From Bacteroidota bacterium (GTDB taxonomy: Bacteria; Bacteroidota; Bacteroidia; B-17B0; Aurantibacillaceae), in contig CANJJP010000119.1 in NCBI GenBank assembly GCA_947474485.1, forward strand, positions 1-6,009: a DNA stretch of 6,009 nt, in the 5' to 3' direction. The notes beneath the pieces are model-generated. The model had not been told where the DNA came from. It was given only the letters and a program-made list of their open reading frames with translations, and ran no database searches. Made by a program: the position numbers and the translations under genes. This document shows positions 1-6,002 of the stretch, piece by piece; within the stretch, counting starts at the first letter, position 1, and every line of letters begins with the position of its first letter.

Positions 1-632
1 ACAGTGAAATTTATGATGAATGAAATAATAATAGGGAACAACAACACACAACTCATTTTTATCACTTTACTTTTATTCCAAACACTTGCTTCTGATTTTT
101 CTTTTAAAATTAAAAACACGAGAATATTAATCAACCAAATCCACAATGTGCCACCCGAAGCGCCAGTATATTCATACCATTGAACCCATGATGATTGAAA
201 CGCAAAAACATTTCCTAGGTTTAGCCAAGTCCAACTTAAATCCCACTGCTGATGAAAATACTCGAAACTCAACCAAAAAGGAATAATTATAAAAAGCGAC
301 ATGTACTTTGGGACATATCTTCCAAACCAAATTGCTAAACGAAATACCCACGTCATAAATAAGGCATTCAACACAAAAGCTAAAACTGCAATTGGACTTG
401 CGTTATAAACCCACCAAGTTGTAGCAACGTTCCATAATAAGAGTGATAAAAATAGTAGCCCAAACTGTTTTATTTTTCTTCGCTTTACGGCATGACGCAC
501 ATCATAATGCTCCGTAATAAAAAACAAAGGAACAAAAGCAATAAAAATAAAAAATGTGCAATAAGGAAACCAAGAAATGCTTAATAAAAAAGCACTGAGT
601 AAACTTAATATGAGTGGGTGCTTTATTTTCAC
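1..632 (-). CDS. lnt: Apolipoprotein N-acyltransferase, N-terminal part (runs off the left edge)
   Basis: Lnt transfers a third acyl chain to the N-terminal cysteine of lipoproteins in the inner membrane. Only the first 210 codons are in the window. They encode the multi-helix membrane domain; the catalytic nitrilase-like domain would lie beyond position 1. Hydrophobic stretches lie near residues 6-20, 26-40, 57-70, 81-97, 111-125, 162-176 and 195-209. Family-like motifs are NVATTWWVYNASP (68-80), the Trp-rich FEYFHQQWDLSWTWLNLGN (123-141) and WYEYTGASGGTLW (152-164). The start is GTG at 632: an in-frame TGA lies at 647-645, no ATG or TTG lies in frame between them, and the next internal Met (residue 93) is too late. 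The gene begins 2 bp after the bshB1 stop, which points to coupled translation. No frameshift is seen. Identity rests on motif recognition of the N-terminal domain only. Confidence 0.88.
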   Translation of the reverse strand, partial: MKIKHPLILSLLSAFLLSISWFPYCTFFIFIAFVPLFFITEHYDVRHAVKRRKIKQFGLLFLSLLLWNVATTWWVYNASPIAVLAFVLNALFMTWVFRLAIWFGRYVPKYMSLFIIIPFWLSFEYFHQQWDLSWTWLNLGNVFAFQSSWVQWYEYTGASGGTLWIWLINILVFLILKEKSEASVWNKSKVIKMSCVLLFPIIISFIINFT

Positions 633-634
633 AA

Positions 635-1354
635 TTATATTAAATCAAAAAGATTAGTTACACCAGGATACCTTGCAACTGTAAAACCTTCTGCATACTT
701 CACTCCTATTGCTCTTCCCCAAATACTCATTTTTGCAAATAAACTTTCTATAAACTCTGGGCTCGAAATGGGAGTTTGAGGTTCAGCACTTTTAGGGTCG
801 AAAAACTGAGACGAAAAGCACATTATTGATTCACGTTTTTTCTCAGCATACTCTGTAACATCTACAACAAAATCAGGATGAATGTAATGATCTTGTATAT
901 AATGATAAAGTGCTTTGGGCCGCCAAGCAGCTTGTTTTACTCCATTTAACTGCGTTTCTATTTTTGATAACCCTGCATAAAAACAAGCATCCGCAATAAG
1001 CTTAGCAGCGCGCCCATGATCAGGGTGACGATCATCAATTGCATTAGCTAATATAATTTCTGGTTGACAAGCTCTAATTACTTTACAAATTTCTTTTATG
1101 CTATATTCGTTATTTTCGAAAAAAACATCTTTTAAATCCAATTGCTCACGAAAAGTTAGCCCCAATAATTTTGCCGAATTTTCAGCCTCAACTGTTCTTA
1201 ACTCGGCACTTCCTCTAGTACCTAATTCTCCTTTGGTTAAATCCAAGATAGCACAGGATTTACCCATACTAATGTGTTTAAGAATTGTACCACTGCATGA
1301 TAATTCAACATCATCTGGATGAACACCTATGGCTAAAATATCAACTTTTTGCAT
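635..1354 (-). CDS. bshB1: Bacillithiol biosynthesis deacetylase BshB1
   Basis: A cytoplasmic zinc-dependent deacetylase of the LmbE/PIG-L fold. It removes the acetyl group from GlcNAc-malate to give GlcN-malate, the second step of bacillithiol synthesis, between BshA and BshC. At 239 aa it is full length for the family. The metal and catalytic motif HPDD is at residues 12-15 (H12 and D15 expected zinc ligands, D14 the likely general base). The second motif RHPDHG is at 109-114, with H113 the expected third ligand. The strongly conserved TKGELGTRG segment is at 40-48 and RPKALYHYI at 145-153. The ATG at 1354 puts HPDD at the usual place near the N-terminus. The gene lies 25 bp after the cytochrome stop and 2 bp before lnt, so it is probably the middle gene of an operon. 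Other LmbE-family deacetylases are possible, but the TKGELGTRG and RHPDHG combination favours BshB1. bshA and bshC are not in the window. Confidence 0.92.
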   Translation of the reverse strand: MQKVDILAIGVHPDDVELSCSGTILKHISMGKSCAILDLTKGELGTRGSAELRTVEAENSAKLLGLTFREQLDLKDVFFENNEYSIKEICKVIRACQPEIILANAIDDRHPDHGRAAKLIADACFYAGLSKIETQLNGVKQAAWRPKALYHYIQDHYIHPDFVVDVTEYAEKKRESIMCFSSQFFDPKSAEPQTPISSPEFIESLFAKMSIWGRAIGVKYAEGFTVARYPGVTNLFDLI

Positions 1355-1379
1355 GGCACTAAATTAGTATTAATTAAAC

Positions 1380-2396
1380 TCAAAATTTTGCTTCCTTACC
1401 AATACTTTTATAATAATCAATAATTGGTTGGTAAGGCCCAAATTTATGTTGACTAACTGGGAATGAATCTTGAAAAGGTCCTCCGCCATAGTCATTTGGT
1501 TTTGTTTTTATATTGGGATAATCATTTTTAGTAATTGGTTGCGGGCGCATATGAATTGCATCGTCATTAATAAAGGCACTTACATCAAAAGCTTCTTCAA
1601 TAGTTAATTTTGGCTTATCATAACTAGCAATTTTGTTTGGCATATTTGCATAAATAAATACTCCCAATTTTAAAACACGATGCACACTGCTTCCTGCTTG
1701 ATAAGCTTTATCACCCCATAGTGGAGGGTTTTCATAACAAACATTATCTAATCTCATTTTCCCTTCACCGTTTGCCCCATGACAAACAGCGCAATCACGT
1801 TTATAAACTACTTCTCCTTTAGTTGGGTCAGCAGCTCTTTCAGGGTATTTAACTTTAACTGGGCCATCACCTTTTACGTGTCCATTTACTGGAACCTTTT
1901 CACACAGCCATTTCATATAACACTGAATTGCTATTATTTCTTTACTATCCAGTGGCAAATGCTTGCCAATATGTGGGCGTTCGATGCAGTTATTAATACG
2001 AGCGCCTAAATTTAAAACTTGATTTTCTCTTGCTCGGTATTGTGGGTATCTTGCATGCGTGCTAAAAAAATTAAAAGCATATGGTTTGGTGCCTGCTTCT
2101 AAATGACAATTAGTGCAATTCATTTTATTACCTAAATACTTTCCTACTTTACCTTCTGGACCTATGTAATATGCAGTATTTACGATAAGTTGACGGCCAT
2201 ATCGAACTAATTCGCCAAATTCATTATCAGGGATATCATTTGTATCAGGAACTTTCCAAAGTTCTTCTTCTGAGGCGAGTGAATCAACTGAATTTGCAAT
2301 TTTAAAAGAACCCGAGTTGTTATTTTCTTTATTATTGCAGTTATTTATAGACAGAATGACAAGTAAAATAAAGAGACTCAGTATAATTTTTTTCAT
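1380..2396 (-). CDS. TsdA-like diheme cytochrome c, predicted lipoprotein
   Basis: A 338-aa exported diheme cytochrome c resembling thiosulfate dehydrogenase / tetrathionate reductase (TsdA: 2 thiosulfate to tetrathionate plus 2 electrons, reversible in some members). The N-terminus has MKK, a hydrophobic core (4-16) and a Cys at residue 20 (SINNC), so it is probably a lipoprotein; Asn at -1 makes the lipobox imperfect. Heme-binding motifs are CTNCH (94-98) and CAVCH (202-206). The segment PQYRARENQV (118-127) followed by RINNCIER (133-140) matches the TsdA region whose Cys is the unusual axial ligand of heme 1; here that would be C137. M252 in ANMP is the likely axial ligand of heme 2. A C-terminal tail (about 287-338, with QHKFGPYQPI at 316-325) is also family-like. 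Extra Cys are at 159, 165 and 220. It is the first gene of the probable operon with bshB1 and lnt, and its start overlaps the divergent ASST-like gene by 41 bp. The diheme cytochrome call is firm. The substrate is inferred, and other sulfur-compound or generic electron-transfer roles remain possible. Confidence 0.85.
   Translation of the reverse strand: MKKIILSLFILLVILSINNCNNKENNNSGSFKIANSVDSLASEEELWKVPDTNDIPDNEFGELVRYGRQLIVNTAYYIGPEGKVGKYLGNKMNCTNCHLEAGTKPYAFNFFSTHARYPQYRARENQVLNLGARINNCIERPHIGKHLPLDSKEIIAIQCYMKWLCEKVPVNGHVKGDGPVKVKYPERAADPTKGEVVYKRDCAVCHGANGEGKMRLDNVCYENPPLWGDKAYQAGSSVHRVLKLGVFIYANMPNKIASYDKPKLTIEEAFDVSAFINDDAIHMRPQPITKNDYPNIKTKPNDYGGGPFQDSFPVSQHKFGPYQPIIDYYKSIGKEAKF
2356..2396. 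other. Head-to-head overlap of two signal-peptide coding starts
   Basis: These 41 bp encode the starts of both the minus-strand cytochrome (ATG 2396-2394) and the plus-strand ASST-like protein (ATG 2356-2358). Codon frames are offset so that third codon positions face each other. The plus-strand residues 1-9 (MTSKIKRLS) are antisense to the hydrophobic core of the cytochrome leader (about residues 5-14). The plus-strand hydrophobic residues 10-14 are antisense to the MKKII start of the cytochrome. Neither gene has a good alternative start that would remove the overlap: the next cytochrome Met is residue 92, and the next plus-strand in-frame ATG, at 2467, would delete the leader. Confidence 0.7.
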
Positions 2397-4038
2397 TTGC
2401 TTTTTCGGTAAAGTTTACCCTCAATTTATACCCAAAGATAGTGTTAAGTTAAATTATAATCAAATAATGTTTGAGGGCCCATTTACGCAAGGAGCTAAAT
2501 CATTTACCTTTTTCATTATTTATGATTCAATAAAAAACCCAACAAAAAAAGATTTCTTAATTAAGCAGAAAGAAAAATATCCTATAGCACTGGTAAATGA
2601 TTTGCCTCTAGGGAAAAAGTACAAATGGTTTTTAGAAACTAAATTAAATGATGGTAAAGTAATAAAGAGTGAATTTCACTATTTCGCGATTTTAAATTCA
2701 CTCATGATTAACACGAAGCGGTTTAAAGCCGTTCAAAACTATAACAAAAAAGGTAAAATTCTTGATGGATTAATATGGTGTGATCAATACAGATGCGCAG
2801 TTAATAGGAGTGGAAAAATTGTTTGGTTTATTCCTGGCGAAAAAAACTCTGAAATTCATGCTAAAGTAATTCGAGACTTTAAGCTCTATCGTGATGGAAG
2901 TATAACATTTATAAACCAGCCTAATGCTTTGCGAACTGATATTGATTTAAATACAATTTGGCAAGCGCCATATATAGGGACAATATCTGAGTCAGCAAAA
3001 GAAGATTATCATCATGATTTTGAAGTTTTATCTAATGGTAATTACATGATTTTAGGTAACGAAAAAGTTAACTTTAGTAATGAAAGTGAAAAAGACACAA
3101 TCGTTTCTGAGACTGTTGATTTTTGTAACATTATAGAATTCGATACAACTGGGCAAATAGTTTGGAATTGGCGAATGAAAGACTATTTTCCATATGAGTA
3201 TTTAATAAATAGTAAACTTGAAAGCCAGAGTGGGATTATAAATCCTCATGCTAATTCATTTTGTGTAGATGAAAAACAAAACGCAATTTATTTGAGCTTT
3301 CGCGATATAAGTAGAATTATAAAGATTGATAAAAAAACTAAGAAGATAGTTGCTTCATATGGACTAAAATTAACTGATGATGACACCATTTTTGAAACAG
3401 ATTTATTTAGATTGCAGCACGATATACAATTAATAAAGGACAATGACTTTTTGATTTTCAACAATAATGAAACTACAAAAGGCAAAACATCTAGTGTCGA
3501 AATAATTCATTTACCCAATTCTAAAAAGGACAGTATTTATTCTAAATGGCAGTTTAACTTAAAATGCGATAAACATAGCACAGGAATGGCCCATAGAATG
3601 GGTGGAGTTAAAATATTGCCTAATGGAAACTACTTAATATGCGGTGGGTCTTTAAACAGGGTAATTGAGATAAGTCCGAAAAAAAAACTTCTTTGGGATT
3701 TTGCATTTAAGCAAATAGACACCTCCGGTTACATTAATGATAAATTTGCGCTATATAGAGTTAATTTCTCACCTTCGTTATATCCCAATTATTTCAGGCC
3801 CTATCTAATTTCAAAAAATGAAATTACTATTTGTAATAAGGGTTTTGAAAATGATTATTTTTTAATTCAACTAATAGAAAAAAACGGAAGTGTGTTTTTT
3901 TCAATGGAAACAACAGTGGTAAAAAGTAATCAAGAAATAACACTTAGATTACCGTTTGATAATCTTGACGGATTTAAGATTATTGTCATCTCAAAAAATA
4001 CTGGGAAATCAAAATCAACTTCCTCTAAAATGAATTAA
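2356..4038 (+). CDS. Exported arylsulfotransferase (ASST)-like beta-propeller protein
   Basis: A 560-aa protein of the arylsulfotransferase family. Characterised periplasmic ASSTs move sulfate between phenolic compounds through a sulfated histidine, without PAPS. The start chosen is ATG 2356, which gives a normal leader: basic residues K4, K6 and R7, hydrophobic 8-17, likely cleavage near 19-23. An in-frame TTG at 2317 would add 13 residues before it and seems unlikely. Residues about 28-113 look like an Ig/FnIII-type N-terminal domain and about 130-480 form the propeller. Candidate catalytic residues, by comparison with E. coli ASST as I recall it, are H219/H220 (YHHDFEVLSNGNYMILG), H298 (NPHANS), R316 (LSFRD, 18 residues after that His as in ASST) and H355 (LQHDIQ). 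H413 (MAHRMGG) is a further conserved-looking His. Repeated propeller strands include IIEFDTTGQIVWNW (259-272) and VIEISPKKKLLWDF (436-449). The last 80 residues look like a small beta domain, not a T9SS sorting domain. No DsbL/DsbI-like partner is nearby. No convincing promoter is seen upstream. Family is fairly sure; activity and substrate are unknown. Confidence 0.8.
   Translation: MTSKIKRLSIIFFICFFGKVYPQFIPKDSVKLNYNQIMFEGPFTQGAKSFTFFIIYDSIKNPTKKDFLIKQKEKYPIALVNDLPLGKKYKWFLETKLNDGKVIKSEFHYFAILNSLMINTKRFKAVQNYNKKGKILDGLIWCDQYRCAVNRSGKIVWFIPGEKNSEIHAKVIRDFKLYRDGSITFINQPNALRTDIDLNTIWQAPYIGTISESAKEDYHHDFEVLSNGNYMILGNEKVNFSNESEKDTIVSETVDFCNIIEFDTTGQIVWNWRMKDYFPYEYLINSKLESQSGIINPHANSFCVDEKQNAIYLSFRDISRIIKIDKKTKKIVASYGLKLTDDDTIFETDLFRLQHDIQLIKDNDFLIFNNNETTKGKTSSVEIIHLPNSKKDSIYSKWQFNLKCDKHSTGMAHRMGGVKILPNGNYLICGGSLNRVIEISPKKKLLWDFAFKQIDTSGYINDKFALYRVNFSPSLYPNYFRPYLISKNEITICNKGFENDYFLIQLIEKNGSVFFSMETTVVKSNQEITLRLPFDNLDGFKIIVISKNTGKSKSTSSKMN
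2407..2419. promoter_or_regulatory. 13-bp perfect palindrome, possible operator
   Basis: GGTAAA-G-TTTACC is a perfect inverted repeat of 6-bp half-sites around one central base. It lies just downstream of the predicted start of the cytochrome transcript and 11 bp before its ATG, inside the ASST-like coding sequence. A bound protein there could block the minus-strand promoter and possibly affect the plus-strand gene. A palindrome of this size is expected about once or twice by chance in 6 kb, so only its position makes it notable. Confidence 0.25.
2433..2464 (-). promoter_or_regulatory. Predicted Bacteroidota sigma-70-type promoter of the cytochrome-bshB1-lnt operon
   Basis: Read on the minus strand, TTTG (2464-2461) is followed by 20 bases and then TATCTTTG (2440-2433). 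This is an exact match to the Bacteroidota -7 consensus TAnnTTTG, with a -33 TTTG at acceptable spacing. Transcription would start near 2425-2428, giving a leader of about 30 nt before the ATG at 2396. The whole element lies inside the ASST-like coding sequence of the other strand (about codons 26-37). No comparably good promoter is seen in the 25 bp before bshB1 or at lnt, which supports a single operon. Prediction from consensus only. Confidence 0.62.
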
Positions 4039-4051
4039 CTGTTAAAATTAC

Positions 4052-4068
4052 GTAAGTAACTGACTTAC
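4052..4068. repeat. Short inverted repeat after the ASST-like gene
   Basis: GTAAGT and ACTTAC form a 6-bp stem with a 5-base loop, 13 bp after the ASST-like stop. No T run follows on the plus strand (an A run follows instead), so it is not a standard terminator for that gene. On the minus strand a T run would precede it, which is also wrong. It may be a weak hairpin or chance. The rest of the 122-bp intergenic region holds only the promoter described next. Confidence 0.2.
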
Positions 4069-4106
4069 AGATTAAAAAAAATGCAATTAAATACTAGTTT
4101 TCCAGA

Positions 4107-4133
4107 TTTGAGCCTCCTTTTTATTTAAATTTG
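4107..4133 (+). promoter_or_regulatory. Predicted Bacteroidota promoter of the T9SS cargo gene
   Basis: TAAATTTG (4126-4133) is an exact match to the Bacteroidota -7 consensus TAnnTTTG. A TTTG at 4107-4110 could be the -33 element, but the spacing of 15 bp is shorter than the usual 17-23. The expected start is near 4138-4141, giving a short leader of about 20 nt that ends in an A-rich tract right before the ATG at 4161. A TTG in this element (4131) opens the reading frame but overlaps the promoter, so it is not the translation start. Confidence 0.6.
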
Positions 4134-4160
4134 TACCCTATAACTTTAAACAATAAAAAA

Positions 4161-5948
4161 ATGAAAAAAATCTACTTACTAGGTTTAACTTCAATGTTTG
4201 CTTTAGCATTAAATGCTCAAACAACATTAAAAGTGGCTAACCCAATTAAAAAAGCAAAAACTATCAGTACAGAGCAATCAACTGATAAGAAAAAGCGTAA
4301 CACAAGCTCAAACGCTTTAAGAAACAATACTGGTAACAATACAATTGCACAAGTTACTGCTACTATGGGATGTAATACATTATATACAGCAGGTACTACA
4401 ATGGATATTAATTTAGTTTTAGAAATCACTAACACTAATCCAGAGTATGGCGATTCATTATCTATTACTTTCCCAGCGTCTGTTACGATTAACAGTACTA
4501 CTAACATGCCAAATTTAGGGCCAGATGACGGTGTAGCTTCTTCTGATGGACCTGAGGCATTCAACTCAATCAATGGTCAAACAATTTCTTGGGGTAACGA
4601 TGACAACTATTACGGAGGTATTGTACCAAGTGGAGATCCTGCAGGTCCAGGTACTTATCCAATAACAATAAACATTTCAATTGCACCTGGTACTACTGGT
4701 GATATCACTTGTGATTTTCATGTTGATGGTGATGAGTTCGTAAGTACAACTAATCCAGTTCCAGCAGCTGATTATGACGGAACTTTCGTTATTAGCGAGC
4801 AACAAACTGCTAACGTTACAGCTTTAGGTGCACAATTCTTAACTGTAACAGGTGATGCTTGTGGTTTAACTTCTGATAACTTTGCAATCATTTTCAAAAA
4901 CAATGGTTTATCTGCTATTACTCCTGGAACTCCTGGTGATTCATTAGTTTATTTAGTAAATGGTGTTACAACTAAAGTTAGTTCAGGTGATGGTGTTAAC
5001 AGTATCATGACTGACCTTACAGGAACTCCAGTTACTACAGTTGCTGCTGGAGATACTGCAGCAATTATTATTGCTGCTCCAATTGATTTAAGTACTCCTG
5101 GAACTACTTACACAGTACAATCAAGTTTAAGTTTCGTTGGTTCAGGTGACGCTAACTCAGCTGATGATGCTGCTGCTGACGTTGTAGTTACTCATTTAAC
5201 TCCTGTAAATGTTGCTGTTGGTGATTATTTCGACAATTTTGATGCTGGTATTGGAAATTGGGTTGGAGAAGATTTAGATGCTTCAGGTTTATCTATTTTA
5301 CCTGTAACTACGGGTACTTACCAAGCTTCTGCTGGTGCTTTATGGTTTTTTGAGAACAACGTAAATGGTGCTTTTGACAACTGGGGATTCAGTACTTGTA
5401 TGGATTTAGTTGCAGGTTCTGTTTATTATGTTAGAGGTTTCGCGCGTTTAACAACTGGATATTTCGGTACTCTTACTTACGCATTATCATCTGATCAAGC
5501 GTCTGCAAATGTTACTCAAACTATTGGAACAAGTGCAGTAACAGCAAATAGCACATACACAAAAGATTCAATTTCTTTCACTGCTGCTACATCTGGTACA
5601 TTCTTCTTAGGATTACACGCTGTTAACACTAATGCTGCAGGTTCAATGTCTATTCGTGTTGAGAATGTTACTGTAGGTTTAGTTCCTCCAGTTGGTATCA
5701 AAACAAATATTGCTTCTGACCTAGTTTCTATTTTCCCTAATCCAAATGCTGGTGTTTTCACAGTTAAGGCTACTGAAAACAACTCATCTGTTGCTGTTTA
5801 CAGCATCATCGGAGAAAATGTTTATTCTTCTTCATTAGTAAAAGGAAACAATACTATCGAGTTAACAAACTTAGCTGCTGGTTCTTACATTGTAAAAATC
5901 AACAACGGTGGTACTTTAGTTACTAAGCGTGTTGTTATCAACAAATAA
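4161..5948 (+). CDS. Secreted multidomain beta-rich protein with a type A T9SS sorting domain
   Basis: A 595-aa exported protein of unknown specific function. The start is ATG 4161, after an A-rich leader. The signal peptide is residues 1-19 (cut in NA|Q, leaving a Gln N-terminus, common in Bacteroidota). Residues 28-60 form a polar, Lys/Asn/Ser/Thr-rich linker. About 62-210 and 214-345 look like two Ig-like or DUF11-like beta-sandwich regions rich in Gly, Thr, Asp and Val, with single Cys at 71, 184 and 234. About 355-506 resemble a jelly-roll of the choice-of-anchor/carbohydrate-binding type, beginning YFDNFDAGIGNW and including WGFSTCMDL (408-416). Residues 521-595 are a T9SS type A C-terminal domain: SIFPNPNAGVFTV (523-535), VYSIIGENVY (546-555), LAAGSYIVKI (571-580), ending KRVVINK. 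The protein should cross the outer membrane and be released or attached to the surface. Codon use differs from the other genes (Leu almost always TTA, Gly mostly GGT/GGA, many GCT/GTT/ACT), which suggests high expression. It has its own promoter and terminator, so it is probably monocistronic. Adhesion or surface-layer roles are guesses. Confidence 0.88.
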   Translation: MKKIYLLGLTSMFALALNAQTTLKVANPIKKAKTISTEQSTDKKKRNTSSNALRNNTGNNTIAQVTATMGCNTLYTAGTTMDINLVLEITNTNPEYGDSLSITFPASVTINSTTNMPNLGPDDGVASSDGPEAFNSINGQTISWGNDDNYYGGIVPSGDPAGPGTYPITINISIAPGTTGDITCDFHVDGDEFVSTTNPVPAADYDGTFVISEQQTANVTALGAQFLTVTGDACGLTSDNFAIIFKNNGLSAITPGTPGDSLVYLVNGVTTKVSSGDGVNSIMTDLTGTPVTTVAAGDTAAIIIAAPIDLSTPGTTYTVQSSLSFVGSGDANSADDAAADVVVTHLTPVNVAVGDYFDNFDAGIGNWVGEDLDASGLSILPVTTGTYQASAGALWFFENNVNGAFDNWGFSTCMDLVAGSVYYVRGFARLTTGYFGTLTYALSSDQASANVTQTIGTSAVTANSTYTKDSISFTAATSGTFFLGLHAVNTNAAGSMSIRVENVTVGLVPPVGIKTNIASDLVSIFPNPNAGVFTVKATENNSSVAVYSIIGENVYSSSLVKGNNTIELTNLAAGSYIVKINNGGTLVTKRVVINK

Positions 5949-5966
5949 TTATTGAATTATCAATAA
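5949..5966 (+). repeat. AT-rich inverted repeat just after the stop codon
   Basis: TTATTGA and TCAATAA form a 7-bp stem with a 4-base loop, directly after the stop codon of the T9SS cargo gene and just upstream of the strong terminator. It is weak because it is AT-rich. It could slow 3' decay of the transcript or be chance. Confidence 0.25.
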
Positions 5967-5969
5967 CTG

Positions 5970-6002
5970 AAAACGGCTGAACAAATGTTCAGCCGTTTTT
6001 TT
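5970..6002 (+). terminator. Rho-independent terminator of the T9SS cargo gene
   Basis: A 13-bp perfect stem pairs 5970-5982 with 5987-5999, around a 4-base loop (AAAT). Its core ACGGCTGAAC / GTTCAGCCGT is GC-rich for this genome, and a run of seven T follows (5996-6002). It lies 21 bp after the stop codon. The A run on the left arm means it could also work for a gene converging from the right, although none is visible in the last few bases. Confidence 0.93.

Noticed and set aside
1098..1322. Plus-strand reading frame of 74 codons inside bshB1
   Set aside because: It is antisense to a strongly conserved part of bshB1, has no recognisable features and no start context; a shadow frame.
1355..1379. 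Separate promoter in front of bshB1
   Set aside because: Only a weak partial match (TAATTTAG) in a 25-bp AT-rich gap without a -33 element; read-through from the cytochrome gene is simpler.
1779..2009. Plus-strand reading frame of 76 codons inside the cytochrome gene
   Set aside because: Antisense to the heme-binding region of a well-supported gene, with no plausible domain.
2289..2296. TGAATTTG as a plus-strand -7 element for the ASST-like gene
   Set aside because: One mismatch at a key position and no TTG at proper spacing upstream; it also lies about 60 bp from the start codon.
2317..2355. Upstream TTG start for the ASST-like gene
   Set aside because: It would place a second hydrophobic stretch before a normal signal peptide and deepen the overlap with the cytochrome gene; the ATG at 2356 gives a standard leader.
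3288..3485. Minus-strand frame of 65 codons with a hydrophobic look
   Set aside because: Antisense to the ASST-like propeller; the hydrophobicity follows from the complement of Lys/Asn-rich codons.
4131..4160. Upstream TTG start for the T9SS cargo gene
   Set aside because: The TTG is part of the -7 promoter element, and the ATG at 4161 begins a typical MKK signal peptide.
4217..4573. Minus-strand frame of 118 codons inside the T9SS cargo gene
   Set aside because: Arises from biased codon use on the coding strand; no promoter, leader or motif.
5516..5782. Minus-strand frame of 88 codons inside the T9SS cargo gene
   Set aside because: It crosses the jelly-roll and sorting-domain region of a clear gene and has no features of its own.
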